Assembly (NCBI RefSeq): GCF_009905605.1
Contig: NZ_JAAAKZ010000003.1
Span: forward strand, 682,001 to 746,000
DNA length: 64,000 nucleotides
Source: Runella sp. CRIBMP
GTDB lineage: Bacteria; Bacteroidota; Bacteroidia; Cytophagales; Spirosomataceae
Direction of reading: 5' to 3'
In this document: piece after piece, positions 42,818 through 51,437 of the stretch
Layout of the letters: the number at the start of each line of letters is the position of its first letter
Position numbering within the stretch: position 1 is the first letter of the stretch
Translations under genes and position numbers: made by a program
The notes under the pieces: generated by a model
What the model saw: the letters and a program-made list of their open reading frames with translations, nothing else
Told to the model about the DNA's origin: nothing
The model's database searches: none

Positions 42818-45397
42818 TTAATTTTTTGCCGCTTCCAAAGTCACATTACCCAACAAGCCCGAAGGCATGGGTGTCCATTGGGCGGCGTTAAACGGTTTGT
42901 ACTGAATATCTACCATGTTGATTTCCTGAAACTTCTTCCATTCGGGCTGCTGCGTGTCGCGCAGGCGCATGTAGTTGGCCGAAAGGTTGGTCACCTCAAT
43001 CACAATACGATTTTGTTTGTTTTTCAGGGTATTGGCAGGAATGTCCAGTTGAAAAGGCAGACTCCATGCTGTACCGATTTTTTTGCCATTGAGGGTCACA
43101 TCAGCCACTTCGCGGACGTCGCCCAGATCCAGTGTTATCTTTTGGGTCGGGCTAAAACCCTTGGGCAAATCAAAAGTGAGTGAATAGCGTGCCGTGCCCG
43201 AAAAATAACTTGCAGAGTCTGAAAGTGAAGCCCAAGAACCGAGTTGAGTAAGGGTGGTGGCTTGGGGCAAATAGGGTTTGCCTTCAATAAATTCTAATTT
43301 CCAAGTGCCTTGGAGCGGTGCGGTTTTAACGTTGGCAAGAACTGGCCCGCGCCCGCGGACTGGTTTGGCGTTTGAAACGGCAGGCCGGTACGCCGGTGCG
43401 GCCGAGCCCTCGCCGACGTTGGTGTCCAGCATCAAAAAGCAGGATTCACCCGAACGAAGTTTTAAGTACACCTGCGTTTTTCCGCCTTCTATCTTCATGG
43501 GCAACAGCGTGGTGTTGCCCGTCAGGGGTTGATAAAGGGCTACTTTTTTGGCCGGAGTGGACAGAGTAATCCAGCCCTCGCTGAATTTTTGGTCTTGGTT
43601 GGCAATGAAGTAAACCCCTTTGCCATTTTGCGTTTTACGAATGTATTTCAGCCCCTCTTTGGCCCAAGTTTCCTGACGAAGATTGGCGGAGGTCAGCAGA
43701 ATTTCAAGTCCTTGAAGGCTTGGGAAGCTTTGGCCCGTCCATGTTTGAAGCATTTTTTGAAAGGCTTCATTTCGTTCTTTGTGCTCCTGAAAACCCGTGG
43801 GTTGTTTGGGTAAATGTTCCATAAAAATCACTTTAACACCCATTTTTGTCAACTCTCCCAATCGCGTTAGCGTGGTTTTGGGAAGGTAAGTAGTGGCGGG
43901 AACGAGCAATGTTTTGTACTTGCCCGAAGCGTCAGGTTTGAACTGTTGAAGTTGATGGTCCGAAATAAAATCAAACGCAAAACCATTGTTCCAAAGCCAT
44001 TCGCCCAACTGCCCAAAAGGCAGTTTTAGCAGCCATTTGTCTACGTGATGGACTTCCAACAGATGGATGCCGCCGCTGGCTCGGGCTTGGGTGGCCCACA
44101 AGTCGTGAATGGGAAAGTACACCAGCAGGTCGTTGTCGGGCTGACTGTTCTGCAAAATCGTCTGACAGCGCTCTACGTATTGATTCATCAGTGGATAATG
44201 TTTCCAAAAGTGCGAATTGATGCCGTAGTTGGTGGAGGCATAAAACAGCCAACCCGGATAGTCGGCATTTTTGGGCGAGTAGGTGGTGCCGTGGTAAAAA
44301 ATATGGTTGATACCCGCCGTAAACAGCTCATCAAGCTGGGGTTTGATTTGCGATAGCGACACTTTAAAGTGGTTGGCGAGCCAAGTCGTGGATTCTGAGC
44401 TGACCAGTTTTTTGCCCGTCAGGTGCGCCGCTGAGCTAGCAAACTTCATCGCCAGCGGATTGGGCGTGCCGTAGCGGTCCACTTCGTATTGGTCATCTAC
44501 GCGCAGGCCTTTGATGGGAAAACGGCTGCTGCCGAAGGATTCGGTTTCGGGAATATCCGACAGTGCGTACAAATCCAACAGATTGCCGGGGGAGCCGTGG
44601 GCTTGATAGCGGGTTACAAAGCCTTTTTTCCTAGACCAATCGGTCCATTTTTTGGCGTAATTTTCCGCCAATAGCTCCGCCAACGTTTGGTGATAATCTA
44701 TTTTGACCAAGGCAGTGGTGGTATCCGTAAAAGCGTTCCACTGGCTGTGGAGGTCGTAGCCGCGTCTTTTTTTGAATTCATTCAGAAAATCATCCGTCCA
44801 GTTGGCACCATATACTTCGTAGGAATCGTTGTACATGGCACGAGGAAGGTCTTTGATGGTGGCAAACGCCGAATCAAAACGCTGCACGTACTTCGGAATG
44901 GCATCTACCGCAAATGGGTCGAGCACCAATCCAGCGCCGCCGGGGGCGGCACGTTTGACGGCCTGCTTGGTCAAAACACTTTGGATTTGGCCGTTGGTGT
45001 ACTGCCATTTTTTTGCCGCCATATCGGGCGTCACATTCGGGCCACCGAAGGGCCAGCCCGTTCCGGTGGTCATGTCTACGCCGAGTCCGAGGCGCTTTCC
45101 TTCGCGCACGGTGTGCGTCAGCATCTGCATCCATCGTGGACTCAGGTAAGAAATGGCCTCTTTTTCAAGACCTTTAACGCCGTAAATCGGAATAATATGA
45201 ACACCTCCTAGCCCCGCCTTCGCGAAGTTTTCGAGTTGCCAAGTGATGTCGCTCGCCGTAACGGTGCTGCCCATCCACCACCAGTACGTCCAGGGTTTGG
45301 CGGTATTGGAGAGGGGCTGTGGGGTGTTGGTCTGGGCCGTGATAGATGGCCCCGCTGCCAAGGTAATTAAAAGGCAAAGGGAGATGATTTTTTTCAC
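42818..45397 (-). CDS. Exported GH106-like alpha-L-rhamnosidase family protein
   Basis: This is an 859-residue exported protein with a signal peptide (MKKIISLCLLITLAAGPSITAQ). A catalytic TIM-barrel-type region follows, with the N-terminal hallmark YWWWMGSTVTASDITWQLENFAKAG split around WWW, then GLGVDMTTGTGWPFGGP. The C-terminal galactose-binding-like beta domain is near residues 740-840 (LDLGDVREVADVTLNGKKIGTAW). These features match glycoside hydrolase family 106 and relatives, which remove rhamnose from plant or algal polysaccharides. It is a single gene ending in a strong terminator. Linkage and substrate are inferred from the family only. Confidence 0.85.
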   Translation of the reverse strand: MKKIISLCLLITLAAGPSITAQTNTPQPLSNTAKPWTYWWWMGSTVTASDITWQLENFAKAGLGGVHIIPIYGVKGLEKEAISYLSPRWMQMLTHTVREGKRLGLGVDMTTGTGWPFGGPNVTPDMAAKKWQYTNGQIQSVLTKQAVKRAAPGGAGLVLDPFAVDAIPKYVQRFDSAFATIKDLPRAMYNDSYEVYGANWTDDFLNEFKKRRGYDLHSQWNAFTDTTTALVKIDYHQTLAELLAENYAKKWTDWSRKKGFVTRYQAHGSPGNLLDLYALSDIPETESFGSSRFPIKGLRVDDQYEVDRYGTPNPLAMKFASSAAHLTGKKLVSSESTTWLANHFKVSLSQIKPQLDELFTAGINHIFYHGTTYSPKNADYPGWLFYASTNYGINSHFWKHYPLMNQYVERCQTILQNSQPDNDLLVYFPIHDLWATQARASGGIHLLEVHHVDKWLLKLPFGQLGEWLWNNGFAFDFISDHQLQQFKPDASGKYKTLLVPATTYLPKTTLTRLGELTKMGVKVIFMEHLPKQPTGFQEHKERNEAFQKMLQTWTGQSFPSLQGLEILLTSANLRQETWAKEGLKYIRKTQNGKGVYFIANQDQKFSEGWITLSTPAKKVALYQPLTGNTTLLPMKIEGGKTQVYLKLRSGESCFLMLDTNVGEGSAAPAYRPAVSNAKPVRGRGPVLANVKTAPLQGTWKLEFIEGKPYLPQATTLTQLGSWASLSDSASYFSGTARYSLTFDLPKGFSPTQKITLDLGDVREVADVTLNGKKIGTAWSLPFQLDIPANTLKNKQNRIVIEVTNLSANYMRLRDTQQPEWKKFQEINMVDIQYKPFNAAQWTPMPSGLLGNVTLEAAKN

Positions 45398-45631
45398 TTT
45401 CTATGGGGTTAATACATCATTACTTTGTGGCAAGGGGAATTGATACGTATAAATGTTTTTTTGCGAAGCTATCTACCTGTTTTTTTGCGGAAATGTTGAA
45501 GATGAATGCAATAAGCAAATTCAGACTGATTCCAAATTTTACGCAAAAATGTTGGAAATCGAACAATTTCAACGACTTGGTTGTAGTATTGTAACAAAGA
45601 AACTCAAGAATTATAACCTCGCATAACCAAT

Positions 45632-46174
45632 ATGAAAGATTTGATGCGTCTTCGGACCTCCCTCAAAGAAGAGTTGCAAATTGCCCTCAATGCCCAAGTG
45701 AAGATGGAAGCGGAGTCTTCGTCAAAATACTTGGCAATGGCAGCGTGGTGCGACCGCAACGGCTATTCCAACAGCGCGGATTTTTTCTTTACGCAAGCCG
45801 AAGAAGAGCGTGCGCATATGCTCAAAATCTTCAAGTACATTGGCGATATGGGCGGGGTAGCCATTACGCCCGAAGTAACTAATATTCCGCAAGAATACCC
45901 CACGTTTCGGAGTGTATTCGAAACGGCGTTGGAGCAAGAAATTGCCGTGTCTCAATCCATCAATCGCATTGTGGGCATCAGCCGCCGCAATGATGATTAT
46001 GCCACTGAGAATTTTATTCAGTGGTTTGTGAAAGAGCAAATCGAAGAAGAATACATCGCCCGCCGTCAGGTAGAATTGTTTGACGTTATCGGCGAAGAAG
46101 GCATTGGCCGCTTTACTATTGACATGGAAATCCCCAAAGTCACCTATCCCGGAGCTGCCGCCGAAGCGGAGTAA
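45632..46174 (+). CDS. ftnA: Ferritin
   Basis: This 180-residue iron-storage protein is predicted to form a 24-subunit cage. The four-helix bundle carries ferroxidase ligands: E in KMEAESSSKY, E and H in QAEEERAHM, then E in ALEQEIAVSQ and the EQIEEEY block. It lacks the heme-ligand pattern of bacterioferritin. Length is normal. A start a few codons later (MRLRTS) is possible, but 45632 gives the standard N-terminus length. It is monocistronic and ends at a clear terminator. No Fur box could be identified with confidence. Confidence 0.94.
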   Translation: MKDLMRLRTSLKEELQIALNAQVKMEAESSSKYLAMAAWCDRNGYSNSADFFFTQAEEERAHMLKIFKYIGDMGGVAITPEVTNIPQEYPTFRSVFETALEQEIAVSQSINRIVGISRRNDDYATENFIQWFVKEQIEEEYIARRQVELFDVIGEEGIGRFTIDMEIPKVTYPGAAAEAE

Positions 46175-46214
46175 AAAGACGATATTTGTCATTCCGAAGG
46201 AATCTCAACATTTT

Positions 46215-46254
46215 AAAAGCGCGTCGCAAAATTTGTGACGCGCTTTTATTTTTG
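46215..46254 (+). terminator. Rho-independent terminator after ferritin
   Basis: AAAAGCGCGTC (46215-46225) pairs perfectly with GACGCGCTTTT (46237-46247), followed by a T-rich tail. Confidence 0.85.
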
Positions 46255-46271
46255 TCTTTATGTAAAAAATA

Positions 46272-46303
46272 TTTGCTTAAATGTAAAGTTTATTTTACAT
46301 TTG
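46272..46303 (+). promoter_or_regulatory. Promoter of the membrane protein/HTH operon
   Basis: TTTG (46272-46275), a 20-base spacer and TACATTTG (46296-46303) match the Bacteroidota consensus exactly. This is the best promoter in the window. A transcript start near 46310 would leave a leader of about 34 bases before ATG 46344. Confidence 0.75.
46279..46302 (+). promoter_or_regulatory. Putative operator of the HTH regulator at 46841
   Basis: AAATGTAAA (46279-46287), a 6-base spacer and TTTACATTT (46294-46302) form a perfect palindrome between the -33 and -7 elements. A further half site ATGTAAA at 46260-46266 lies 21 bases, two helical turns, upstream of the left arm. Autoregulation by the operon's own regulator is inferred. 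Confidence 0.72.
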
Positions 46304-46343
46304 AATCGAAAATAAATTTTTAACCAATTACCTATTAACAGCT

Positions 46344-46844
46344 ATGGAAACCAAGTTACTTTTGCCCAATCGCTACAAGCGTCTCGGTTGGATTATCTTT
46401 GTGCCCTGTTTAATTCTCACTATTTTGAGTATTCTCCAACTAACTCCTGCCCTCAGCTTTTTTGATGGTGAACACATTTTATCCCAATGGACAACGATTA
46501 AAGTGCCTGAAAAAGGGACTTTGGAAGCCCTTTTTGATGAAACATCCAATGACCTTGCCGGTGAAATTTTGATGACACTTACGGCCATTGGCTTCTTTTT
46601 CGTAGCCTTTTCTCGCGAGCGTACCGACGACGAATGGATTATGAAGGTTCGGCTCGAATCTCTATTGTGGGCGTTTTATGTACATTTAGGGGCCTTTTTA
46701 TTGTCCGTTTGGTTTTCCTACAGTTTGGCTTTCTACGCTGTGTTATCGTGGAATATGCTCACAGCCCCGTTGGTATTTCTGGCGCGGTTTCACTGGATTG
46801 TTTACGTAAAACCATATTTGGAAGAAAGGAGAGCGACGGTATGA
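46344..46844 (+). CDS. Small polytopic membrane protein
   Basis: This 166-residue protein has about four membrane segments (LGWIIFVPCLILTILSIL, MTLTAIGFFFVAF, LWAFYVHLGAFLLSV and SLAFYAVLSWNMLTAPLVF). A soluble stretch of about 45 residues lies between the first two. I recognise no functional motif. Its stop codon overlaps the start of the HTH regulator gene (ATGA), so the pair is translationally coupled. Small membrane protein plus YozG/XRE-like regulator pairs are common in bacteria and the membrane protein often modulates the regulator, but that role here is inference. Confidence 0.82.
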   Translation: METKLLLPNRYKRLGWIIFVPCLILTILSILQLTPALSFFDGEHILSQWTTIKVPEKGTLEALFDETSNDLAGEILMTLTAIGFFFVAFSRERTDDEWIMKVRLESLLWAFYVHLGAFLLSVWFSYSLAFYAVLSWNMLTAPLVFLARFHWIVYVKPYLEERRATV

Positions 46845-47041
46845 AAAACACCATTCACGTAGAGCGCGCCATCCGACGTATCACGCAGGCCGATTTGGCT
46901 GCGGCCGTGGGCGTATCGCGTCAAACCATCAACGCCCTCGAAGCGGCCAAGTACGTGCCTTCGGTGGTGTTGGCCATGAAAATTGCCAACTATTTTGAAA
47001 AGCCCGTCGAAGCCATTTTTGAATTAGGAGAGGAAGATTAG
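46841..47041 (+). CDS. Small XRE-family HTH regulator
   Basis: This 66-residue single-domain Cro/C1-type regulator has its helix-turn-helix in ITQADLAAAVGVSRQTINALEAAKYVPS. It then continues VVLAMKIANYFEKPVEAIF, which is typical of YozG-like regulators. The correct start is ATG 46841, overlapping the upstream stop codon by four bases; longer readings from further upstream run through the membrane protein gene in another frame and are rejected. A palindrome inside the operon promoter at 46279-46302 is the likely binding site. It ends at a strong hairpin terminator. Confidence 0.9.
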   Translation: MKNTIHVERAIRRITQADLAAAVGVSRQTINALEAAKYVPSVVLAMKIANYFEKPVEAIFELGEED

Positions 47042-47060
47042 CGAGCATTGCCAAAGTTTC

Positions 47061-47100
47061 ATAACGGTCAGACGGTTCAGTACCGTCCGACCGTTATTTT
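47061..47100 (+). terminator. Terminator / palindrome after the HTH gene
   Basis: ATAACGGTCAGACGGT, loop TCAGT and ACCGTCCGACCGTTAT form a 16-position stem with one mismatch, followed by a T-rich tail. The GACGGT-TCnnn-ACCGTC core is shared with the palindrome at 54889. Confidence 0.78.
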
Positions 47101-47242
47101 ATAATATTCGGAAGCCGCTAAAGAATTGAGCCGACGCAGATTTATTTATTGATGCGTCGATAAAAAAGGCTGTGCGGTCGGTATTTATTAGTTCTTCAGG
47201 ATTGTATTTTGTATTTTGCTCTTCAATCCTAAATCTCTATTA

Positions 47243-47707
47243 ATGAACACTTTTTTGCGCGCCAGCCTTCTTCTATTGATTTGTTTTTCTTGTAAAGAAG
47301 AAACGCCTGCGCCTACCAGAACCGAATTGCTTACGGGCAAGCCGTGGAAATGGATTGGGGGAGCGGTAACGCCCGCGTTTGATGTTTTCAGCAACGGCAA
47401 TCTCAACAATGGGGAGTATTGGAGCCAAGCGCCCAAATGTTGGCAGGACGATATTCGGGTGTTTACGACGGCGGGAAAATTCACGCATGAGGAGGGGGCT
47501 ACCAAATGTAATGTAGCCGACCCCCAAATTTATGCGCAAGGCACGTGGCAATTTGACGCTTCTGAAAAAGTCGTTAAGATAAACGATAGTGCGCTGGGTG
47601 AACAAATGTGGGAAATACAGGAACTCACCGCCACATCCCTAAAAGTAGTGGAGGTTTACCAAGAAAAAGGTAAAACTTATACGTTTAACTATTCTTTTAC
47701 GCGCTAA
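47243..47707 (+). CDS. Small lipoprotein of unknown function
   Basis: This 154-residue protein has a lipoprotein signal (MNTFLRASLLLLICFSC, lipid-anchored cysteine C17) followed by KEETPAP. The small beta-rich body has a strand pattern WQFDASEKVVKIND that recalls lipocalin-like small periplasmic proteins, and a cysteine pair (KCW, KCN) that may form a disulfide. I recognise no named family. ATG 47243 is preferred to 47216 because the signal peptide begins there. Its stop codon overlaps the 3' end of the convergent histidinol-phosphatase gene by 4 bases. Confidence 0.72.
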   Translation: MNTFLRASLLLLICFSCKEETPAPTRTELLTGKPWKWIGGAVTPAFDVFSNGNLNNGEYWSQAPKCWQDDIRVFTTAGKFTHEEGATKCNVADPQIYAQGTWQFDASEKVVKINDSALGEQMWEIQELTATSLKVVEVYQEKGKTYTFNYSFTR

Positions 47708-48528
47708 ATGGCCACATCCTGCCATTTTCCACCCAATAATATTCTTACTTGCTCGTATCCTGCTGCTTTGGCTACTTGATATGCCAACGGAAACGACGCC
47801 GTGATTTCTTCGGGACGGTGGCTGTCGGAATTGATGCAAATCGGGATGTTTAATTCCCTTAAGCGGTGGATAATCCACGGAGAAGGATACAGTTCTAAAC
47901 CGCGTTTGTAGTTGCCCCGCGTATTGATTTCGGTCGTGATTCCTGCTTTGGCAATGGCCTGCAGGGTTTGTTCTACTTCTGCAACGTACCAACTTTCTGA
48001 CTCATCAAACAAATGACGGGCGGCATTGTGCATCTTGATTTTATCCAAATGCCCCACCACCTGCGGCGGGTCGGTCTCGACCATTTGCCGAATAATACCG
48101 TAGTATTTTTGAATAACCGCCTGTATATCTCCGCCGTAAACCGTGTCCAAACATTCCAGAAACTCCACCGAACTACCGTCAATTTCCCACGGTTGTCCGA
48201 ATTGATTTAGCCCAACATAATGCACCGAGCCGACGCAGTAATCGAGCATAGGAAAATCACTAGGCCCCACCATTTCAGGAATAAAATCTACTTCCAAACC
48301 CACGTAAAGCTCAATTTGACCTTCGTATTTGGCTTGTAGGGCGCGGGTTTCGGTCAGGTATTCGTCTAAGCGCTCGGCCTTCATGCTCCATTGATTTTCA
48401 AACGAAACGGGGCAGTGCGATGAAAAGCCAAAGGCGCGCAGCCCTTGGGCCAGCGCGCCTTGTACCTGTTGCTCTGGGGAGCCTTTGCCATCGCAAAAGT
48501 GGCTGTGGCTGTGGTAGTTGGTGAGCAT
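47704..48528 (-). CDS. hisK: PHP-family histidinol-phosphatase
   Basis: This 274-residue PHP-domain enzyme hydrolyses histidinol phosphate in histidine synthesis. Metal-ligand histidines occur in NYHSHSHFCDG (residues 4-14), FGFSSHCP, CVGSVHYVG and VVGHLDKIK, with the C-terminal NSDSHRPEEI block. This matches the HisK/HisJ type, not the HAD type fused to HisB. It has no other his gene next to it; hisF lies 3 kb downstream in another transcription unit. Some PHP proteins have other substrates, so the pathway is inferred. gltX ends 7 bases upstream in the same direction. Confidence 0.87.
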   Translation of the reverse strand: MLTNYHSHSHFCDGKGSPEQQVQGALAQGLRAFGFSSHCPVSFENQWSMKAERLDEYLTETRALQAKYEGQIELYVGLEVDFIPEMVGPSDFPMLDYCVGSVHYVGLNQFGQPWEIDGSSVEFLECLDTVYGGDIQAVIQKYYGIIRQMVETDPPQVVGHLDKIKMHNAARHLFDESESWYVAEVEQTLQAIAKAGITTEINTRGNYKRGLELYPSPWIIHRLRELNIPICINSDSHRPEEITASFPLAYQVAKAAGYEQVRILLGGKWQDVAI

Positions 48529-48534
48529 AGTGTA

Positions 48535-50052
48535 TTATACTTGCGGTAACGTACTGATTGCTTTTTCTAAACGACTGATTACTTCATCTTTCCCCAAAAT
48601 CTCCATGGTAAGCATCAAGTCGGGGCCGTGGCCTGCCCCCGTGACGGCGAGGCGCAGGGCCTGCATTACTTTCCCCATTTTGATGCCCACTCGCTCAGCG
48701 GCAGCGGCCCAAATGGCCTTGGCCGAATCGGCCAGAAAATCACCTTCGTAGATTTTTAAGTCCTCCACGTAGGCAGTGATGGCTTTGATGGCGTCGGCGT
48801 TCCATTTGCTGGCTACAATGGCTTCTTCGTACTCCGTTGGTGTTTCAAAAAGGAAAGCCGTTTCGCTCAAAATCTCCTGCGGAAAAGTCACCCGCTCTTT
48901 CATCAGATGACAAACCTTTAGTAACGTATCGTGACTTACCGCTGGCGCGTTGTGGCTTGCTTCCAAAATAGCGGCTAGTTCTTTGTCAGACTTTCCTTTC
49001 AAATACTGCTGATTGAACCACTTCGCTTTCGTAATGTCAAAACGCGCCCCTGCTTTGTGGATGCGCTCCAGCGAAAAAGCTTCGATAAGTTCGTCCATTG
49101 TAAACAGTTCTTGCTCGGTGCCTGGATTCCAGCCCAAAAAAGCTAAAAAGTTGACGATGGTTTCTTGCAAATAACCATCCTCGCGAAAACCGCGTGCGAT
49201 GGTCTCCGTAGTGGGGTCTTGCCACTGCAACGGGAATATCGGGAAGCCGCCCAAATCGGCATCACGCTTCGAGAGCTTGCCGTTGCCTTCTGGTTTGAGC
49301 AACAATGGTAAGTGCGCAAATTGGGGGGCGGCCCAGCCAAAATATTGGTACATCAATACGTGCAACGGCGCCGAAGGAAGCCACTCCTCACCGCGAATCA
49401 CGTGCGTGATGCCCATCAAATGGTCATCGACGATGTTGGCTAAGTGATACGTGGGCATTCCGTCAGATTTGAGCAGGACTTTGTCGTCGAGTGTAGAAGC
49501 GTGGACCGCTACCCATTCTCGAACGATGTCTTTGAAACGGATGTCTTGTTTTGGATCAATTTTGATGCGAACTACGTACGGGTCGCCGTTGGCGATACGT
49601 TGTTGAACTTCTTCGGCCGACAAAGTCAGCGAGTTGGTCATTTGCAAACGCGTGATTGCGTTGTATTGAGCTGCGTCGGCACCTGCTTCTTCGAGGCGTT
49701 TGCGCATGGCTTCAATTTCTTCGGCGGTGTCAAACGCGTAGTAGGCTTTGCCCGCCGCAATGAGTTGTTCGGCGTAGGTGCGATACATATCTTTGCGTTC
49801 TGACTGACGGTACGGTGCGTGTGGACCCCCAACCCCCTGACCTTCATCTATCTCAATACCTACCCACTTCAGCGCTTCCAAAATATAGTTTTCGGCTCCC
49901 GGCACGTAGCGATTTTGGTCGGTGTCTTCGATGCGAAGGAGCATTTTTCCGCCGTTTTTACGGGCAAATAAATAGTTATACAAAGCCGTACGAACACCGC
50001 CAATGTGAAGCGGTCCCGTAGGACTGGGAGCAAAACGAACTCTTACGGACAT
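48535..50052 (-). CDS. gltX: Glutamate-tRNA ligase
   Basis: This 505-residue class I aminoacyl-tRNA synthetase charges tRNA-Glu. The HIGH-type motif is HIGG at residues 16-19 (APSPTGPLHIGGVRTALYNY), and KMSKS appears as KLSKRD near residue 258. The anticodon-binding helical domain makes up the C-terminal half. Length is normal for bacteria. A TAACTTTG promoter lies about 90 bases upstream and a nested hairpin sits in the leader between them. hisK follows after 6 bases, so the two are probably cotranscribed. Confidence 0.96.
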   Translation of the reverse strand: MSVRVRFAPSPTGPLHIGGVRTALYNYLFARKNGGKMLLRIEDTDQNRYVPGAENYILEALKWVGIEIDEGQGVGGPHAPYRQSERKDMYRTYAEQLIAAGKAYYAFDTAEEIEAMRKRLEEAGADAAQYNAITRLQMTNSLTLSAEEVQQRIANGDPYVVRIKIDPKQDIRFKDIVREWVAVHASTLDDKVLLKSDGMPTYHLANIVDDHLMGITHVIRGEEWLPSAPLHVLMYQYFGWAAPQFAHLPLLLKPEGNGKLSKRDADLGGFPIFPLQWQDPTTETIARGFREDGYLQETIVNFLAFLGWNPGTEQELFTMDELIEAFSLERIHKAGARFDITKAKWFNQQYLKGKSDKELAAILEASHNAPAVSHDTLLKVCHLMKERVTFPQEILSETAFLFETPTEYEEAIVASKWNADAIKAITAYVEDLKIYEGDFLADSAKAIWAAAAERVGIKMGKVMQALRLAVTGAGHGPDLMLTMEILGKDEVISRLEKAISTLPQV

Positions 50053-50073
50053 AGTAATCGTGATTATTTAATC

Positions 50074-50111
50074 GTTAGCCGCTGTCAATCCTAATTACAG
50101 GAATGGCTAAC
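50074..50111 (-). promoter_or_regulatory. Hairpin in the gltX leader
   Basis: GTTAGCC (50074-50080) pairs with GGCTAAC (50105-50111), and TCCT (50089-50092) inside pairs with AGGA (50099-50102). The structure lies between the gltX promoter and the start codon, about 22 bases upstream of ATG. It has no T tract, so it is not a terminator. Its role is unknown. Confidence 0.4.
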
Positions 50112-50137
50112 CCTAACTTTTAATTTTTTTGAGCGGG

Positions 50138-50145
50138 CAAAGTTA
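50138..50145 (-). promoter_or_regulatory. gltX promoter -7 element
   Basis: On the minus strand TAACTTTG (50145-50138) is an exact TAnnTTTG match. It predicts a transcript start near 50131 and a leader of about 79 bases. No clear -33 element was found. Confidence 0.55.
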
Positions 50146-50233
50146 CCACAAAAAGAAGTTCAATCGGGCAATTATGTACAACTTACTCAATAAGTTACTA
50201 TTTTTAATCTCTAAACGCCAACCTTGTGTTCTG

Positions 50234-50920
50234 ATGAAACGGGTGCTTCGGTTCTTGGTTTTGCTACTGCTCGCTGGTTCATTCCGAACCGAGTCGCCTG
50301 ATTATTATGCGTTTCCATTGGAGCGTTTTGTTCAACTCCCCGAATTGAAAAGTGCGGTGGATGCTCGCCGTCCCAATTATGCACTGTTGGATGCGGCTAT
50401 TTTTCACCTGACCAACCAAACCCGTAGCCAATTTGGTATAAAATTACTTGAATACGATTCAGGGCTTCATCAAACGGCGCAGGGCTACGCGACCGATATG
50501 ATTCAGATGGGTTTTTATGGACACAATCACCCTTATAGCCCGTCGCTGACCACGCTGGCCCAGCGGGTAAAAGTGCATACGTGGGCTTTTCTCAAAATAG
50601 GAGAAAATATAGGCCAGTATCAGCTCATTGATACTGCACCAGAGTACTGTTGTCGCAAAAAACGGGACGGTACTTTTGAGTATTTTGATTGCGAGAGCAA
50701 AACGGTTTATCACTCATATACTTACGAGGATTTTGCCCAGTATGCCGTGGATGAATGGATGAAATCACCGGGGCACCGCCGAAATCTTTTAGACTCTACC
50801 TACACGCATCTGGGTACGGCCGTCCGAATTTCCAAAGACCCTTACGGCACTTGCAGCGCGCCATTTGGTCGTTTTGTGCAGAATTTTGGCGTGATTAAAC
50901 CAGAAGTCGCCAAACAATAA
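50234..50920 (+). CDS. CAP-domain (SCP/PR-1) secreted protein
   Basis: This 228-residue protein has an N-terminal hydrophobic leader (MKRVLRFLVLLLLAGS) and a CAP superfamily domain (about 60-225). Motifs include LLDAAIFHLTNQTRSQFG, GHNHPYSPSLTTLAQR, GENIG and WMKSPGHRRNLLD, which provide the CAP cavity histidines and glutamates. Bacterial CAP proteins are secreted and of varied or unknown function. The longer reading from 50129 would begin inside the gltX promoter and lacks a sensible N-terminus, so ATG 50234 is chosen. Divergent from gltX. Confidence 0.85.
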   Translation: MKRVLRFLVLLLLAGSFRTESPDYYAFPLERFVQLPELKSAVDARRPNYALLDAAIFHLTNQTRSQFGIKLLEYDSGLHQTAQGYATDMIQMGFYGHNHPYSPSLTTLAQRVKVHTWAFLKIGENIGQYQLIDTAPEYCCRKKRDGTFEYFDCESKTVYHSYTYEDFAQYAVDEWMKSPGHRRNLLDSTYTHLGTAVRISKDPYGTCSAPFGRFVQNFGVIKPEVAKQ

Positions 50921-50975
50921 CGCAGAAAAATCGCCTTTTTTTCGGTTCTTTGTGGGCTAATAATTGTCAGTAGCC

Positions 50976-51437
50976 ATGTCATTGCTCGATACTGTTGTTC
51001 ACGAATTCCAGAAAGAAGCTTTTTTGATTTCTACCCAAAAGTCAAAATTAGACCTTGATTTGATTCACGATTATCTGTCAAAGCATTCGTATTGGGCCGA
51101 GAACATCCCCCGCGACATTGTGGAGCGGTCCATTCAAAATTCGCTGAGCTTTGGCGTGTATCACCACGAAAAACAAATAGGATTTGCCCGCGTAACCACG
51201 GATTTTGCCACGTATGGCTACTTAGCAGATGTGTTTATTGTCGAAACTTACCGTGGCCAGGGGCTGTCAAAATGGTTGATGGAATGTATATTTAATCAAA
51301 TTCCTGAATTGCAGGGGTTTCGTAAATGGTCATTGGGAACGGCCGACGCGCACGGCTTGTATGAACAATTTGGATTTACGACGTTGGCGCGTCCCGAACG
51401 CATGATGGAAAAAGTTAACTTTAAGAAATATAGTTAA
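50976..51437 (+). CDS. GNAT-family N-acetyltransferase
   Basis: This 153-residue acetyltransferase has the GNAT core: YLADVFIVETYRGQGLSKWLM holds the acetyl-CoA-binding RGQGLS pyrophosphate loop, and LGTADAHGLYEQFGF is the typical C-terminal motif. The acceptor substrate is unknown. ATG 50976 is used; the non-ATG codon at 50964 would add four residues. hisF starts directly after its stop codon (TAAATG), so the two are likely cotranscribed. Confidence 0.87.
   Translation: MSLLDTVVHEFQKEAFLISTQKSKLDLDLIHDYLSKHSYWAENIPRDIVERSIQNSLSFGVYHHEKQIGFARVTTDFATYGYLADVFIVETYRGQGLSKWLMECIFNQIPELQGFRKWSLGTADAHGLYEQFGFTTLARPERMMEKVNFKKYS

Noticed and set aside
46634-46840. A longer N-terminus for the small XRE regulator
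   Set aside because: The extra 69 codons run through the membrane protein gene in another frame. ATG 46841 overlaps the upstream stop codon and gives a complete single-domain regulator.
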